Shown in pieces: positions 43,724-53,837 of a DNA stretch of 64,000 bases; position 1 is the first letter of the stretch; each line of letters opens with the position of its first letter. Both the position numbers and the translations under genes were made by a program. The DNA is taken from positions 1 to 64,000 of the forward strand of contig CALWPC010000032.1 of NCBI GenBank assembly GCA_944383325.1, in the 5' to 3' direction. The notes under the pieces were generated by a model. That model was not told the origin of the DNA. It worked only from the letters and a program-made list of their open reading frames with translations, and searched no databases. Source of the stretch: an uncultured Lachnospiraceae bacterium. Its GTDB lineage: Bacteria; Bacillota; Clostridia; Lachnospirales; Lachnospiraceae.

Positions 43724-45898
43724 CTACGCCTCATCCGGTAAATACGCTGCATATTCATAAACCGAGACTTCCTGATTTTCATATACTTTCCGCAAATTCT
43801 GTTCAAACCATTCCGTATCAATTCCTTCAATCGCTCTCTCATAAGAGCCAACGACTACATAATTCACGTGATAGTCTGCAAACAGCTGCGCGGATGTCTC
43901 GGGATTCTGAAACATTTGATTTACCGCCCGCTCCTGCTCACTGTAATCCAATCCGTGATAAAACAAAAACGTACCGGCGCCGCATACAATATTTCGTCCG
44001 GTCAGACTGGCGATCGCATTATTATGATTGTCCGCCGTCAAAAAGGTCGCCTGAACCGGTGTTGCCGCCTCCACAAACCTGGCCGCTTCCGTGTAGCCTT
44101 TACTGTACAATTCATAATCAGAAACCGCTTCCCGCGCCATAGTCATTCCTCCGGACACACCGCTCAGACAGAGAAACAAGATCAGGAATAAGCATGCCGC
44201 CGCCTTTACCCGTATTTTCTTTAGCCAGTCGATTACCACATCGGCGCACAATCCCAAAATAAAAACATATCCGACAAACAACAGTTTATTATTATCATAG
44301 ACATTCGGCTGAAAAACAACCAGTTCCGCAATAAACCAGATCAAAACGGCCGGAGCCGCCACACGAAATTGATCTCGGGACGCACGCACAAGTCCGACTG
44401 CTGCAAGCACAGCCACCACGCCCAAATTTTTTAAATAAAACAACACATAGGAATCCGACTCATTGGACCAGTTAAAATGACCGCGCACAAAGCCCTCCGC
44501 GGCGCTCTGCTGAAATGTCCACGTCACGAGCTGCGGCAGGGCGAGAACAATCACAATAAGCAGCAAGCGTCCCCACGTCTCAAACAGCTGCCTGCCATCC
44601 CCGCGCCTGAACGCCGCGGCCAACTGCCAGAACAGCACGCCGGCAAATACCAGAAGTCCGGCAATGCAAACTGCAAAGTATACGTTGTCCTGCAAACCGT
44701 TTCCCGCCGCACTTTGATAGCCGAACAGAATAAACAAGCCTGCAATGACAATCAATACACCGATACGCGCGCCATATGCATATTTCTCCAAAAAGGAGTC
44801 CGTCTTCCATTCCCGATACCTCTGTATCAGGCTCATCAACAGCCAACCTGCACAGACGAGCCCCAACGCCAGAAAAGAATGGGTATGAATCATCGGCAGA
44901 CCGCCGGCCAACACGCCGACATAAATGAAATATCGTTTTTCCTGTTCGTAGACCGCTCGGTAGAGCAGATAAAGAATTGGAAAAAGCATTGCCCACCCGA
45001 ACAGACTGGCCCGCTGAGGAATCAGCATATCACAGATCGTATTCACCCACCGGATATTGTGATCTACCAGATTGGTCGGCGTCAGATAAAAACCGCTCAG
45101 CATATCGGAGAGCGCGATGGACTCCTCCCCCGCAAGCGGCGTGAAATAATACACTCCCAGTCCGCCGGAAAAGGTAAATAAAAACCATACAAGCGCCGCC
45201 TTCGCCCTGCTCTTTAACCAACGCTCCGCCAACAGATAAATTCCTCCGAACACCTGAGCGGCGGCAAATAGCATCGGAAGCATGTAAGAGAGACGAAGCG
45301 ATGCGCCAAATACATAGATACTGGAAGAAATGCTGTCGCACAAAAATGGGTAGGCAAGCATTGTGCCGGGCAGAATCGAATATTCAGGAGGGAACACCCC
45401 CTGTCTGGCAATACTGGTAATAAACCCCAGATGCATATTCATATCACCGTAAGTACTCTGTCCTGCGTGCAGCGCGCCGTCCATCTCCGGAATCGTATGC
45501 GTCGCCAACAGCGCACCATAACCGATAACTGCCAGAGCCATCAAAAACACCGGCCAGTTCTGCCGTGCAAAACCAGGCAGTGAGAATGGTTCCTGCACCG
45601 GCCGCGCGCCATCCTTCTGCGCAGCCTGATCTCGGCGAATGCCATACATTGTAGCCAAAATTCCAAGTCCAAAGGTACAGCCGAGAGCCGCCACATTCGA
45701 CACGGCGCTAAATCCGATAAACAGCGATACGACCGTCGGCATCCAGTGGAGAAGAAAACTGCCGAATACACTGCCGAAAAACCATTTTACTCCCCGCCGT
45801 TCATGGACTAAAAACACATCGGCCAGTATAAAACCGTTTACCTGAAAAAGCAGAAAAAATATAACGCCCGAAACATTTCCAAGAAGCGATCCATCCAC
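43724..45898 (-). CDS. Large GT-C-like integral membrane protein
   Basis: A 724-residue membrane protein with about 15 hydrophobic segments and an external C-terminal domain. The loop after the second helix pair has GDMNMHLGFITSIARQGVFPPEY, similar in style to the catalytic loop of GT-C glycosyltransferases; the soluble end (ADNHNNAIASLTGRNIVCG; ADYHVNYVVVGSYERA) resembles YfhO/DUF2298-type enzymes. Start is GTG at 45898, 8 nt behind GGGGGA. No specific product can be named. It probably forms a pair with the PIG-V-like gene. Confidence 0.7.
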   Translation of the reverse strand: MDGSLLGNVSGVIFFLLFQVNGFILADVFLVHERRGVKWFFGSVFGSFLLHWMPTVVSLFIGFSAVSNVAALGCTFGLGILATMYGIRRDQAAQKDGARPVQEPFSLPGFARQNWPVFLMALAVIGYGALLATHTIPEMDGALHAGQSTYGDMNMHLGFITSIARQGVFPPEYSILPGTMLAYPFLCDSISSSIYVFGASLRLSYMLPMLFAAAQVFGGIYLLAERWLKSRAKAALVWFLFTFSGGLGVYYFTPLAGEESIALSDMLSGFYLTPTNLVDHNIRWVNTICDMLIPQRASLFGWAMLFPILYLLYRAVYEQEKRYFIYVGVLAGGLPMIHTHSFLALGLVCAGWLLMSLIQRYREWKTDSFLEKYAYGARIGVLIVIAGLFILFGYQSAAGNGLQDNVYFAVCIAGLLVFAGVLFWQLAAAFRRGDGRQLFETWGRLLLIVIVLALPQLVTWTFQQSAAEGFVRGHFNWSNESDSYVLFYLKNLGVVAVLAAVGLVRASRDQFRVAAPAVLIWFIAELVVFQPNVYDNNKLLFVGYVFILGLCADVVIDWLKKIRVKAAACLFLILFLCLSGVSGGMTMAREAVSDYELYSKGYTEAARFVEAATPVQATFLTADNHNNAIASLTGRNIVCGAGTFLFYHGLDYSEQERAVNQMFQNPETSAQLFADYHVNYVVVGSYERAIEGIDTEWFEQNLRKVYENQEVSVYEYAAYLPDEA

Positions 45899-45912
45899 TT
45901 TTCTTTTCCCCC

Positions 45913-47673
45913 TTATCCTGCAAACTGACTATTATAAAGATTTGCATAAAAGCCCTGTTTGAGCAGAAGCTCCTCATGTGTGCCCTGTTCGACAATATGG
46001 CCGTCTTTCATCACCAAAATCACATCGGCTTCCCGAATGGTCGAAAGACGGTGGGCGACAATAAAACTGGTACGCCCCTTCATCATACGGGCAAATGCCT
46101 GCTGTATTTTAATTTCCGTCCGCGTATCAATGGAGGAAGTCGCCTCATCCAAAATCAACATCGGCGGCAGGCAGAGCATCACGCGCGAAATACAGAGCAG
46201 CTGCTTTTGTCCCTGCGACAGACTCCCGCCGTCTTCACCGATGACGGTATCATAACCATCCGGCAGTCTTCTGATAAAGCTGTGTGCATGCGACGCCTTT
46301 GCGGCGGCAATCATCTCCTCCTCGGTCGCATCCGGCTTGCCCATAATAATATTTTCCCGAATCGTTCCCGCCTTCAGCCAGGTGTCCTGAAGAACCATGC
46401 CGTAATTGCTGCGCAAACTTTTTCTCGTTATATTCCGTATATCCTGCCGCTCTACGCAAATGCGTCCGCTGTTTACATCATAGAATCGCATCAGCAGATT
46501 AATGACCGTTGTCTTTCCGCACCCGGTCGGTCCGACAATCGCTACTCTCTGCCCCGGCTTCACCGACAGGTTCAGATTTTCAATCAGCTCCGTATCCGGT
46601 GTATACGAAAAAGAAACCTGTTCCAAATCCACGCGCCCATCGACATTCGTAAGTACCTTTGCATGCTCCGAGTCCGGCTCCTGCGGCGGTTCATCAATGA
46701 GCTCAAAAATGCGCCTTGCGCACGCCAACGCGTTTTGCAGTTCTGTGATGACTCCTGAAATCTCGTTAAACGGCTTTGTATACTGATTCGCATAGCTCAA
46801 AAAACAGGAAAGCTGACCCACAGAAATCCAACCGCTGATCGCCGACAGCGCGCCGGTCAGCCCCACGCCGGCATACACCAGACTGTTCACAAACCGGGTA
46901 CTGGGATTTGTGATCGACGAAAAAAATGTCGCCCGCAGCGAACACTGCGCCAGACGCTCATTAATCTCATCAAACTGCTCTAGCGCCTCCTTTTCGTGCG
47001 TGTAGGCATGCACTACCTGCTGATTTTCAATCATTTCCTCAATAAACGCCGTCTGTTCTCCCCTTGTCTCCGACTGGAGCTTAAACATCTGGAAAGTTCT
47101 GTTTGCAATAAACCGGGCCACAAACAGCGAAATCGGAGTCAGCAAAACTACGACAAGCGCAATCACCCAGTGTATTGAAAACATAAAGATCAGCGTTCCG
47201 GCAATGGTAATAACGCCGGTAAACAACTGTGTAAAGCCCATTAACAGGCCGTCGGCAAACTGATCCGCATCGGCGATCACCCTGCTGACAATCTCGCCGT
47301 GCGAATGGCCGTCAATATATTTCAGAGGAAGAATTTCGATTTTACGAAACGCCTCATCCCGAATATCGCGCACCACCTGAAACGTGATCCGATTATTAAT
47401 CGTATTCATACTCCACTGAAATAATGCCGTAAGAAGAACGGCAATACTAATTTGAACGAGAAGCCGAAAAATTGCGTCAAAATCCACCTGTCCCCTGTCC
47501 ACAATATAATCAATCGCATCTCCGACCAAAATCGGAACATACAAGGTCAGGGCCACGCTCGCCGTCGCAAGCGCCACAGAGAGAATCAGCAAGACGCGGT
47601 AACTTTTTATGTACTGCAGCACTTGTCTGAGCGTATTTCTTTTTAACTGTGACTTTGCGTTCTGTCTAGCCAT
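45913..47673 (-). CDS. ABC exporter half-transporter, catalytically complete
   Basis: A 586-residue ABC exporter with six membrane helices (about 25-320) and an ATPase domain: Walker A GPTGCGKTTV, Q-loop, signature LSQGQKQLL, Walker B LILDEATSSID with the catalytic Glu. It overlaps its partner gene by 8 bp. With the partner, whose ATPase site is altered, it forms a heterodimer of the LmrCD/BmrCD multidrug type. The substrate is unknown; drugs or lipids are typical. Confidence 0.9.
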   Translation of the reverse strand: MARQNAKSQLKRNTLRQVLQYIKSYRVLLILSVALATASVALTLYVPILVGDAIDYIVDRGQVDFDAIFRLLVQISIAVLLTALFQWSMNTINNRITFQVVRDIRDEAFRKIEILPLKYIDGHSHGEIVSRVIADADQFADGLLMGFTQLFTGVITIAGTLIFMFSIHWVIALVVVLLTPISLFVARFIANRTFQMFKLQSETRGEQTAFIEEMIENQQVVHAYTHEKEALEQFDEINERLAQCSLRATFFSSITNPSTRFVNSLVYAGVGLTGALSAISGWISVGQLSCFLSYANQYTKPFNEISGVITELQNALACARRIFELIDEPPQEPDSEHAKVLTNVDGRVDLEQVSFSYTPDTELIENLNLSVKPGQRVAIVGPTGCGKTTVINLLMRFYDVNSGRICVERQDIRNITRKSLRSNYGMVLQDTWLKAGTIRENIIMGKPDATEEEMIAAAKASHAHSFIRRLPDGYDTVIGEDGGSLSQGQKQLLCISRVMLCLPPMLILDEATSSIDTRTEIKIQQAFARMMKGRTSFIVAHRLSTIREADVILVMKDGHIVEQGTHEELLLKQGFYANLYNSQFAG

Positions 47674-49411
47674 TTGCCCGTTCCTCCTTTTTAAACTGCG
47701 AATAGTAGATTTCCTGATAAACTTCGCACGATTGGAGCAGCTCGCTGTGCGTGCCGATGCCCGCTACGGCTCCATCCTCCAGTACAATAATCTGATCGGC
47801 ATACTGAATGGAGGACGCCCGCTGTGAAACAATAAACACGGTAAGCTGTCCGCCCAGTTCGCGGATCGCATGCCGAAGCGCCGCGTCTGTTGCAAAGTCA
47901 AGCGCCGACGCGCTGTCGTCCAGAATTAAAATTTCCGGCTTGCGCACAAGCGCGCGGGCAATCGTCAGCCGCTGTCTCTGGCCGCCGGATAAATTCCGAC
48001 CGCCCTGCTCAATTTCAAAATCGAGTCCGCCGTCTTTGCCCTCCACAATTTCTCTCGCCTGCGCTGCATCGAGCGCCCGGTAAATTTCTTCGTCGCTTGC
48101 ATCCCTGCGTCCCCACCGCATATTTTCACGGATGGTCCCCTGAAACAGCACGGCCTTCTGCAGAACAATCGCCACCTTCTGGCGAAGGCGCTTTGGCGAA
48201 TACTGTTTGACATTCACGCCGTCCACCAACACCTCGCCCTTCGTCGTATCATAGAAACGGGGAATCAACTGAACGAGCGACGATTTGCCCGAACCCGTAC
48301 CGCCGATAATGCCGACTGTCTGACCGCGCTTTACCTGAAAATCAATATTGGTGAGCGCCTCGTCTCCGCCGTCGCGGTATGTCAGGCAAACGCTGCGAAA
48401 TACGACTGCGTCCGCTTTTTCGTCCGGCTCAGCGTCGTCCTGTCCATATCCCTGCACCGGCATACTCGACTGCACCTCAAGAACAGACTGAATCCGGTTT
48501 CCGCAGGCTATGGATTTGGTGACATTTAAAATTAAATTTGCCAGTTTAATTAACTCTACCAGAATCTGCGACATGTAATTATACAGAGCCACGACCGCTC
48601 CCTGCGTCAGCAGTCCCGCATTGACTTTGATCGCCCCGACCCACACGAGCGCCACGATAGCAAGGTTGATAATCACATAGGTAAGAGGGTTCATCAGAGA
48701 GGACACATGACCCACTTTTTTCTGAATGTCCGTGAGCATCCGGTTCCGGCGCTCGAATTCCTCCATTTCCTCTTTCTCCTTGCAAAATGCGCGAATCACC
48801 CGCACGCCGGCCAGATTTTCTCTCGTCGCGGCGAGCACCCGATCCAAATGCGACTGCACGCGCTTGTAACCGGGAATACACCAGACCATAACCCCGGCCA
48901 CAACAATCGACAAAAGAGGAATGGAAACGACGAATACCAGCGCCGCCTGCACGTCGATCGTAAACGCCATAATCATCGCTCCAAATACGACAAACGGGGA
49001 GCGCAGAAGCAGGCGCAGCGTCAGATTTACACCTGCCTGCACCTGATTCATATCACTAGTCATTCTTGTAATTAACGTGGACGTCCCGATTGAATCAACC
49101 TCCGAAAAGGACAGTCCCTGTATATGCGCAAACAGCGCATGTTTAAGCTGTTTTGCAAAGCCGACCGATGCTTTCGCGGCGAAATACTGCGCAGTAATCG
49201 AGCATACGAGGCCGACAACACCTAAAAGAAGAAGCAGAAAACACATCTTCACAATATAACCGCGGTTTGCCTGAGCAATTCCATAATCAATAATCGCCGC
49301 CATCACAAGCGGCACAATCAGCTCAAAAGACGCCTCTAGCAACTTAAACAGCGGTCCAAGCACGCTTTCTTTCTTGTAATCTTTCAAGTAAACCAATAAT
49401 TTCTTCAACAT
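47666..49411 (-). CDS. ABC exporter half-transporter with degenerate ATPase site
   Basis: A 581-residue partner of the preceding ABC protein. Walker A GGTGSGKSSL and signature LSGGQRQRL are standard, but Walker B reads LILDDSASALD, with Asp in place of the catalytic Glu. Heterodimeric exporters usually carry one such site. Six N-terminal membrane helices. ATG follows AAAGGAG. It begins only 39 nt after spoIVB, with no clear terminator between. Confidence 0.9.
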   Translation of the reverse strand: MLKKLLVYLKDYKKESVLGPLFKLLEASFELIVPLVMAAIIDYGIAQANRGYIVKMCFLLLLLGVVGLVCSITAQYFAAKASVGFAKQLKHALFAHIQGLSFSEVDSIGTSTLITRMTSDMNQVQAGVNLTLRLLLRSPFVVFGAMIMAFTIDVQAALVFVVSIPLLSIVVAGVMVWCIPGYKRVQSHLDRVLAATRENLAGVRVIRAFCKEKEEMEEFERRNRMLTDIQKKVGHVSSLMNPLTYVIINLAIVALVWVGAIKVNAGLLTQGAVVALYNYMSQILVELIKLANLILNVTKSIACGNRIQSVLEVQSSMPVQGYGQDDAEPDEKADAVVFRSVCLTYRDGGDEALTNIDFQVKRGQTVGIIGGTGSGKSSLVQLIPRFYDTTKGEVLVDGVNVKQYSPKRLRQKVAIVLQKAVLFQGTIRENMRWGRRDASDEEIYRALDAAQAREIVEGKDGGLDFEIEQGGRNLSGGQRQRLTIARALVRKPEILILDDSASALDFATDAALRHAIRELGGQLTVFIVSQRASSIQYADQIIVLEDGAVAGIGTHSELLQSCEVYQEIYYSQFKKEERANG

Positions 49412-49450
49412 GAACTCCTTTCACGCCGCGCTGCCGCCGCTCAGCGATCT

Positions 49451-50692
49451 TTATTTTTCCGCCTCGCTGAGCATCGTCTCCGCAAAGACCCCGTATCCCT
49501 TTGTCGGATCATTTACAAACACATGGGTCACCGCACCGATCAGCTTTCCATTCTGAAGAATCGGCGAACCGCTCATCCCCTGCACGATTCCCCCGGTCTT
49601 TGCAAGCAGCTCCTCGTCTGTCACTTGTAATATAAACTGTTTGTTTTCCTCGTTATCCGCATTAATCGAAATAATTTCCACATCATAATCCCTTGTCTCA
49701 CCAAACATACTTGTCCGGATCTTGGCCTTTCCGCAGGCAATTTCCTGCTTAAAAGCAAGCTGCACCGGCTCCGACTGAAGAGAATCGACAAGAGACTGAT
49801 TGACGGTGCCAAAAATACCAGTCTGGTCATTTTTTGTGATCGTTCCCCTCACATATTCATCGTGATAATCAATATATCCCAGAATTTCGCCCGGCGTCCC
49901 GCTTTTCCCCGGCACAATGGACAGAATATTTGTGGCGTACAACAGTCCTCTGGACACCTCCATGACCTCATTTGTATCCATATCGCTCACGCCATGTCCC
50001 AGAGCTCCAAAATGACCGTCCTGCGTTACATACGTCAATGTACCAATTCCCTGGCTGTTATCGCGCACCCAAACACCAATTTGATATTCCCCGTCACTGA
50101 CTTTGATGGGAGTCACTTTTACTTCCACAAATTGCTGATCGCGCCGCAGGCCAACGACTACCGCCTCGCCGCCGCTCTCGTTTAAAGCCTGCGTCAGCTC
50201 TTTTTTTCTTGTAATGTTTTTTCCATTTATGGAGACGATATAATCATTCTCCTTGATTACCGCAAAAGACGGCTGATAAACCAGACCGTCCGCGCCCTGT
50301 ACCTGGCCGACATCGACAACCAGTACGCCATCTGTTTCCACATACAGGCCAATAGGCATTCCGCATGGAATAACCTCCTGCTGTTCGACGACGTCCACAG
50401 AAACCTGTTTAATCGAAAACATTCCAAACAGTTTACAGTCAAGCTCATAAGAGCCGACCGTCGCGCTGTCAATCTCCTGTCCGGTCTGCGCGATTACAGC
50501 CTCCTGGCCTGCGATTACCGTTATATCATCAGGAATGCGTTCTTTTAGCTTCTGTACATATAGCAACCCGCTCATCGTCAGTAAAGCGAAAATCAGAAGC
50601 ACAACCAGACATTTGCGGTAGAGGATCGTATTTCGTTCAAAATTAATATCACTTAAAATCCGATCGTTCTTTTGCTGCCGCATACCTACCAT
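49451..50692 (-). CDS. spoIVB: SpoIVB serine peptidase (S55)
   Basis: Secreted by the forespore to trigger sigma-K activation at the outer membrane. 413 residues: an N-terminal membrane anchor near residues 28-46, a PDZ domain at about 120-205 (FAVIKENDYIVSINGKNI), and the S55 peptidase region with GALGHGVSD (His) and GMSGSPILQNGKLIGAVTHV (Ser). A CATACTA box at 50722-50728 resembles the -10 of forespore sigma factors. It follows recN as in Bacillus, but spo0A, its usual neighbour, is missing; ABC exporter genes follow instead. Confidence 0.95.
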   Translation of the reverse strand: MVGMRQQKNDRILSDINFERNTILYRKCLVVLLIFALLTMSGLLYVQKLKERIPDDITVIAGQEAVIAQTGQEIDSATVGSYELDCKLFGMFSIKQVSVDVVEQQEVIPCGMPIGLYVETDGVLVVDVGQVQGADGLVYQPSFAVIKENDYIVSINGKNITRKKELTQALNESGGEAVVVGLRRDQQFVEVKVTPIKVSDGEYQIGVWVRDNSQGIGTLTYVTQDGHFGALGHGVSDMDTNEVMEVSRGLLYATNILSIVPGKSGTPGEILGYIDYHDEYVRGTITKNDQTGIFGTVNQSLVDSLQSEPVQLAFKQEIACGKAKIRTSMFGETRDYDVEIISINADNEENKQFILQVTDEELLAKTGGIVQGMSGSPILQNGKLIGAVTHVFVNDPTKGYGVFAETMLSEAEK

Positions 50693-50752
50693 TTCATCCT
50701 TTCTTCTTGATTGTCTGGTTTTAGTATGCGAGCATTTTATGTTTTCACTCTA

Positions 50753-52456
50753 TTATAATTTTGTGGTTTTTTCCATTTTTTTCTTATAATGTTCTGCCAG
50801 GCGCTTCATTTCCTCAGCGCTGTTTTTCACCGCATCCGTAAGCTTTGCGCCTCCTAACATTCTTGTCAGCTCGCCGATCATCTGTTCATCGGAAAGCCTT
50901 GTCAGCACTGTCTCGGTACCGCCGTGCTGCACCGTCTTTTCAATCTGAAAATGTACGTCCGCCATAGCGGCAATCTGCGGCAAATGGGTAATACAAATCA
51001 CCTGGTGCTGCTTAGCAATGACCGCCATTTTTTCCGCCACCATCTGCGCTGTACGCCCGCTGATGCCGGTATCAATCTCATCAAACACGAGCGTGCCCAC
51101 GGTATCTTTGCCGGCGAGAACCGTCTTAATCGCAAGCATGATTCTTGAAAGCTCCCCTCCGGACGCGACGGCGCCAAGCGAGCGCAGCGGTTCGCCCGGA
51201 TTCGTACTGATAAAAAACTCTGCCTCGTCGCTGCCGTTTCCCGTGATCGTATCTTTCGGACTGACTTTCATTTCAAACTGCACTTGCAGAAAATTTAAAT
51301 CAATTAAATTTTTGCGAATTTCTTCTGAGAGCGCCTTCGCATACGCCGTGCGCTCTTTGCTCAGGCGTTCTGCCAGTTCCCAGTACCGTTTCAGGGCCTC
51401 CTCCGACTCCTGTTTCAGCCGCTTTAGCGTCTGTTCATAATCCTGAAGCGCGGCATACCGTTTTTTCTTTTCCTCGTAAAGTTCCAGTACGCGCTCAATG
51501 CTGCCCCCGTATTTGGATTTGATATGATTGAGCTCATTCAGCCGTTTTTCTGTCTCATAAAACAACTCCTCGCCAAAATCCTGCGATTGTTCATAGGCGG
51601 ACAATTCCCGGTTAAAATCATTGAGAATGCCGTCAATTTCCTCAAGCTGTGACGTCAGTTGCTCAAGCTTTACATCAAATTCACGAACCGATTGCATTTC
51701 CTGAACGGCCCGTCCGATTGCCTCGCCGGCCGATTGTTCCGAATCATATCCGGTCAGACAGTGTACCGTATGCGTGCACTCCAAAATTCGCTTTCCATTC
51801 GACAGCCGCCTGTAATCTGCCTCCACTTCGGCATCTTCCCCGGGGGTGAGGGCTGCCTGCTCAATCTCGTTCATTTCAAACTCAAGAAAGGATAACTCTC
51901 TTTGGCGTTCTTCTTTGTCTGTGCAAAACTTTTGAAGCTCGCTCTGAATGCGTTGGCAGGCGCGGTACGCATCCGCCACTTGCTCCCGGATGGGTTGAAT
52001 TGTCTGACGTCCATATTCATCCAAAATTTCCAGGTGCTTTTTCTTATATAAAAGCGATTGATGCTCGTGCTGTCCATGCATATCAAGCAGAATAGCAGCC
52101 ACCTCTTTCAGCTTGGCTGTATTTGCAGTCTCCCCGTTAATTTTTGAAATACTGCGGCCTGCGGACAGCCGTCTCGTCAGCACAACCTGATCGTCCGGCG
52201 CCGTAATGCCAAGCTGCATTAGCGCGCTTCTTTGCGCGTCATGATCCAGTGTAAACACCAGTTCTACAAATGCATCCTGATCTTCCTTTCTCAGAAGCTC
52301 CTTCGAAAATTTCTGACCAAGCGCCAAATTGATTGATCCGACAATCATCGACTTTCCTGCGCCCGTCTCACCGGTTAAAATATTCAATCCATCCCCGAAA
52401 TATACATCCGTCTCGTCAATAAGAGCCAGATTTTTTACATGCAAATTAAATAACAT
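50753..52456 (-). CDS. recN: DNA repair protein RecN
   Basis: SMC-like ATPase for double-strand break repair. 567 residues: Walker A GETGAGKSMI at the start, coiled-coil arms about 150-370, and at the C-terminal head the signature region ASGGELSRIMLAIK and Walker B LVFDEIDTGISGRTAQ. Follows argR by 38 nt in the conserved order. Confidence 0.96.
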   Translation of the reverse strand: MLFNLHVKNLALIDETDVYFGDGLNILTGETGAGKSMIVGSINLALGQKFSKELLRKEDQDAFVELVFTLDHDAQRSALMQLGITAPDDQVVLTRRLSAGRSISKINGETANTAKLKEVAAILLDMHGQHEHQSLLYKKKHLEILDEYGRQTIQPIREQVADAYRACQRIQSELQKFCTDKEERQRELSFLEFEMNEIEQAALTPGEDAEVEADYRRLSNGKRILECTHTVHCLTGYDSEQSAGEAIGRAVQEMQSVREFDVKLEQLTSQLEEIDGILNDFNRELSAYEQSQDFGEELFYETEKRLNELNHIKSKYGGSIERVLELYEEKKKRYAALQDYEQTLKRLKQESEEALKRYWELAERLSKERTAYAKALSEEIRKNLIDLNFLQVQFEMKVSPKDTITGNGSDEAEFFISTNPGEPLRSLGAVASGGELSRIMLAIKTVLAGKDTVGTLVFDEIDTGISGRTAQMVAEKMAVIAKQHQVICITHLPQIAAMADVHFQIEKTVQHGGTETVLTRLSDEQMIGELTRMLGGAKLTDAVKNSAEEMKRLAEHYKKKMEKTTKL

Positions 52457-52494
52457 GATCGCTCCTTTGTACTCCGACAGTCGTCCTTTGCCGA

Positions 52495-52944
52495 TCAGCC
52501 GACCATCTTTAACAATTTCTGCAACACTGCCTCTCCCTCTTTGGCGCTGTGCACTGCACAGAAAATGGTATCGTCGCCCGCGATGCAGCCGAGCACCTCC
52601 GGCCAGGAAATTGCGTCAATGGCAGCCGCCACCGCCATCGCCATCCCCGATACGGTTTTCAGAACCAGCAAATTTCCCGCAGCCGTGGCTGAAACAAAAC
52701 CGTCTTTGAGCACACGCCGGTATTTATCATCCATCGGCTGTTCTGCTGCCGCCGGAATTTGATAATACTGCTTTCCGCCCGCATGCGGCGTCTTCGTCAG
52801 CCGAAGCTCGCGTATATCCCGCGACACAGTGGCCTGAGTCACGGCAAATCCCGCCTGTTCCAACTTCTCCGCCAGTTCCTCCTGTGTCTCAATACGAAAA
52901 TTTTGAATCAGCTCCAAAATCTTATGATGACGCCTCGCCTTCAT
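52495..52944 (-). CDS. argR: Arginine repressor ArgR/AhrC
   Basis: 149-residue arginine-responsive regulator. N-terminal winged helix with TQATVSRDIRELRL, the SR..I recognition motif; C-terminal hexamer and arginine-binding part with GCIAGDDTIF. It precedes recN as in other Firmicutes. No ARG-box-like palindrome was sought in detail; arginine genes are not in the window. Confidence 0.94.
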   Translation of the reverse strand: MKARRHHKILELIQNFRIETQEELAEKLEQAGFAVTQATVSRDIRELRLTKTPHAGGKQYYQIPAAAEQPMDDKYRRVLKDGFVSATAAGNLLVLKTVSGMAMAVAAAIDAISWPEVLGCIAGDDTIFCAVHSAKEGEAVLQKLLKMVG

Positions 52945-52972
52945 ACAAACCTCCCGTTGATCCTATCCGTGC

Positions 52973-53821
52973 TTACTCTCCCATTTTTCGTCTGAGCGTC
53001 TCCAAAAAACTTTCTTTATTGATTTTTAAAATTTTTGTCGACTCTTTTGCAGCGCATATACACACCCGGTCGCCGGCATGAATCTCAAACTCGTCCGCTC
53101 CGTCGCAGGACACGACCGCCCTCGTTTGCCCGGACGGACTTCCTAGCACCGTTTCCACAGTCACCTGATCCTCGCTTGACAACAAAATACTGCGAAGATT
53201 CAGCGTGTGCGGACAAATCGGCGTAATCAAAATCATTTTTGCCTTTGGAGACACAATCGGTCCCCCGGCGGACAAACTGTACCCGGTCGATCCGGTCGGC
53301 GTGGAAACAATGATTCCATCCGCCCCGTACGTACACAATAATTCCCCATTGACAAAAATGCGATATTTGAGCAGATGCAGAGAACCGCTTCTCGTAATGA
53401 CAATATCGTTCAACGCCAACTGTGTTTTTCCGCTCCCGTCAGCATAGTGCACCGTTCCTTTTAGCATCATGCGTTCCTCGACCTCGCACTGATCCTCCAT
53501 CAGCGCGTCCAGAGCGCTGGTCAGATGCGAACGCTCCACCTCGGCCAGATAGCCGAGCGTACCTAAATTAATGCCCAACAGCGGAATATTCAGCGCGACG
53601 ACATCGCCCGCCGTTCTGATTAATGTTCCGTCCCCGCCAAGCACCAGAATGCACTCCGTATCAGACGGAATTTTTTTTATATCCACATGCTGATGACACA
53701 GCTGCTCATCATCCTGAACCGTGCATCGGCAGCCTCCCGCCGTCAGATATTCACAGATCCGCTTTGTAATTTGAAAATCGGGATCTTTTTTTGCATTCGT
53801 AACAATATAAAATTTCCGCAT
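52973..53821 (-). CDS. nadK: NAD kinase
   Basis: Phosphorylates NAD to NADP. 282 residues with the diphosphate-binding GGDGTLIRT, NLGTLGYLAE and the catalytic/substrate motif STPTGSTGYSLSAGGPI. ATG at 53821 follows GGGGAGA; an ATG at 53866 lies in the end of tlyA. Its insertion between tlyA and argR is common in Lachnospiraceae. Confidence 0.94.
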   Translation of the reverse strand: MRKFYIVTNAKKDPDFQITKRICEYLTAGGCRCTVQDDEQLCHQHVDIKKIPSDTECILVLGGDGTLIRTAGDVVALNIPLLGINLGTLGYLAEVERSHLTSALDALMEDQCEVEERMMLKGTVHYADGSGKTQLALNDIVITRSGSLHLLKYRIFVNGELLCTYGADGIIVSTPTGSTGYSLSAGGPIVSPKAKMILITPICPHTLNLRSILLSSEDQVTVETVLGSPSGQTRAVVSCDGADEFEIHAGDRVCICAAKESTKILKINKESFLETLRRKMGE

Positions 53822-53837
53822 TGGTATCTCTCCCCAA

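Noticed and set aside
44477..45181. Long plus-strand frame opposite the GT-C-like protein
   Set aside because: Antisense shadow of a clear coding gene; composition without hydrophobic pattern or motif.
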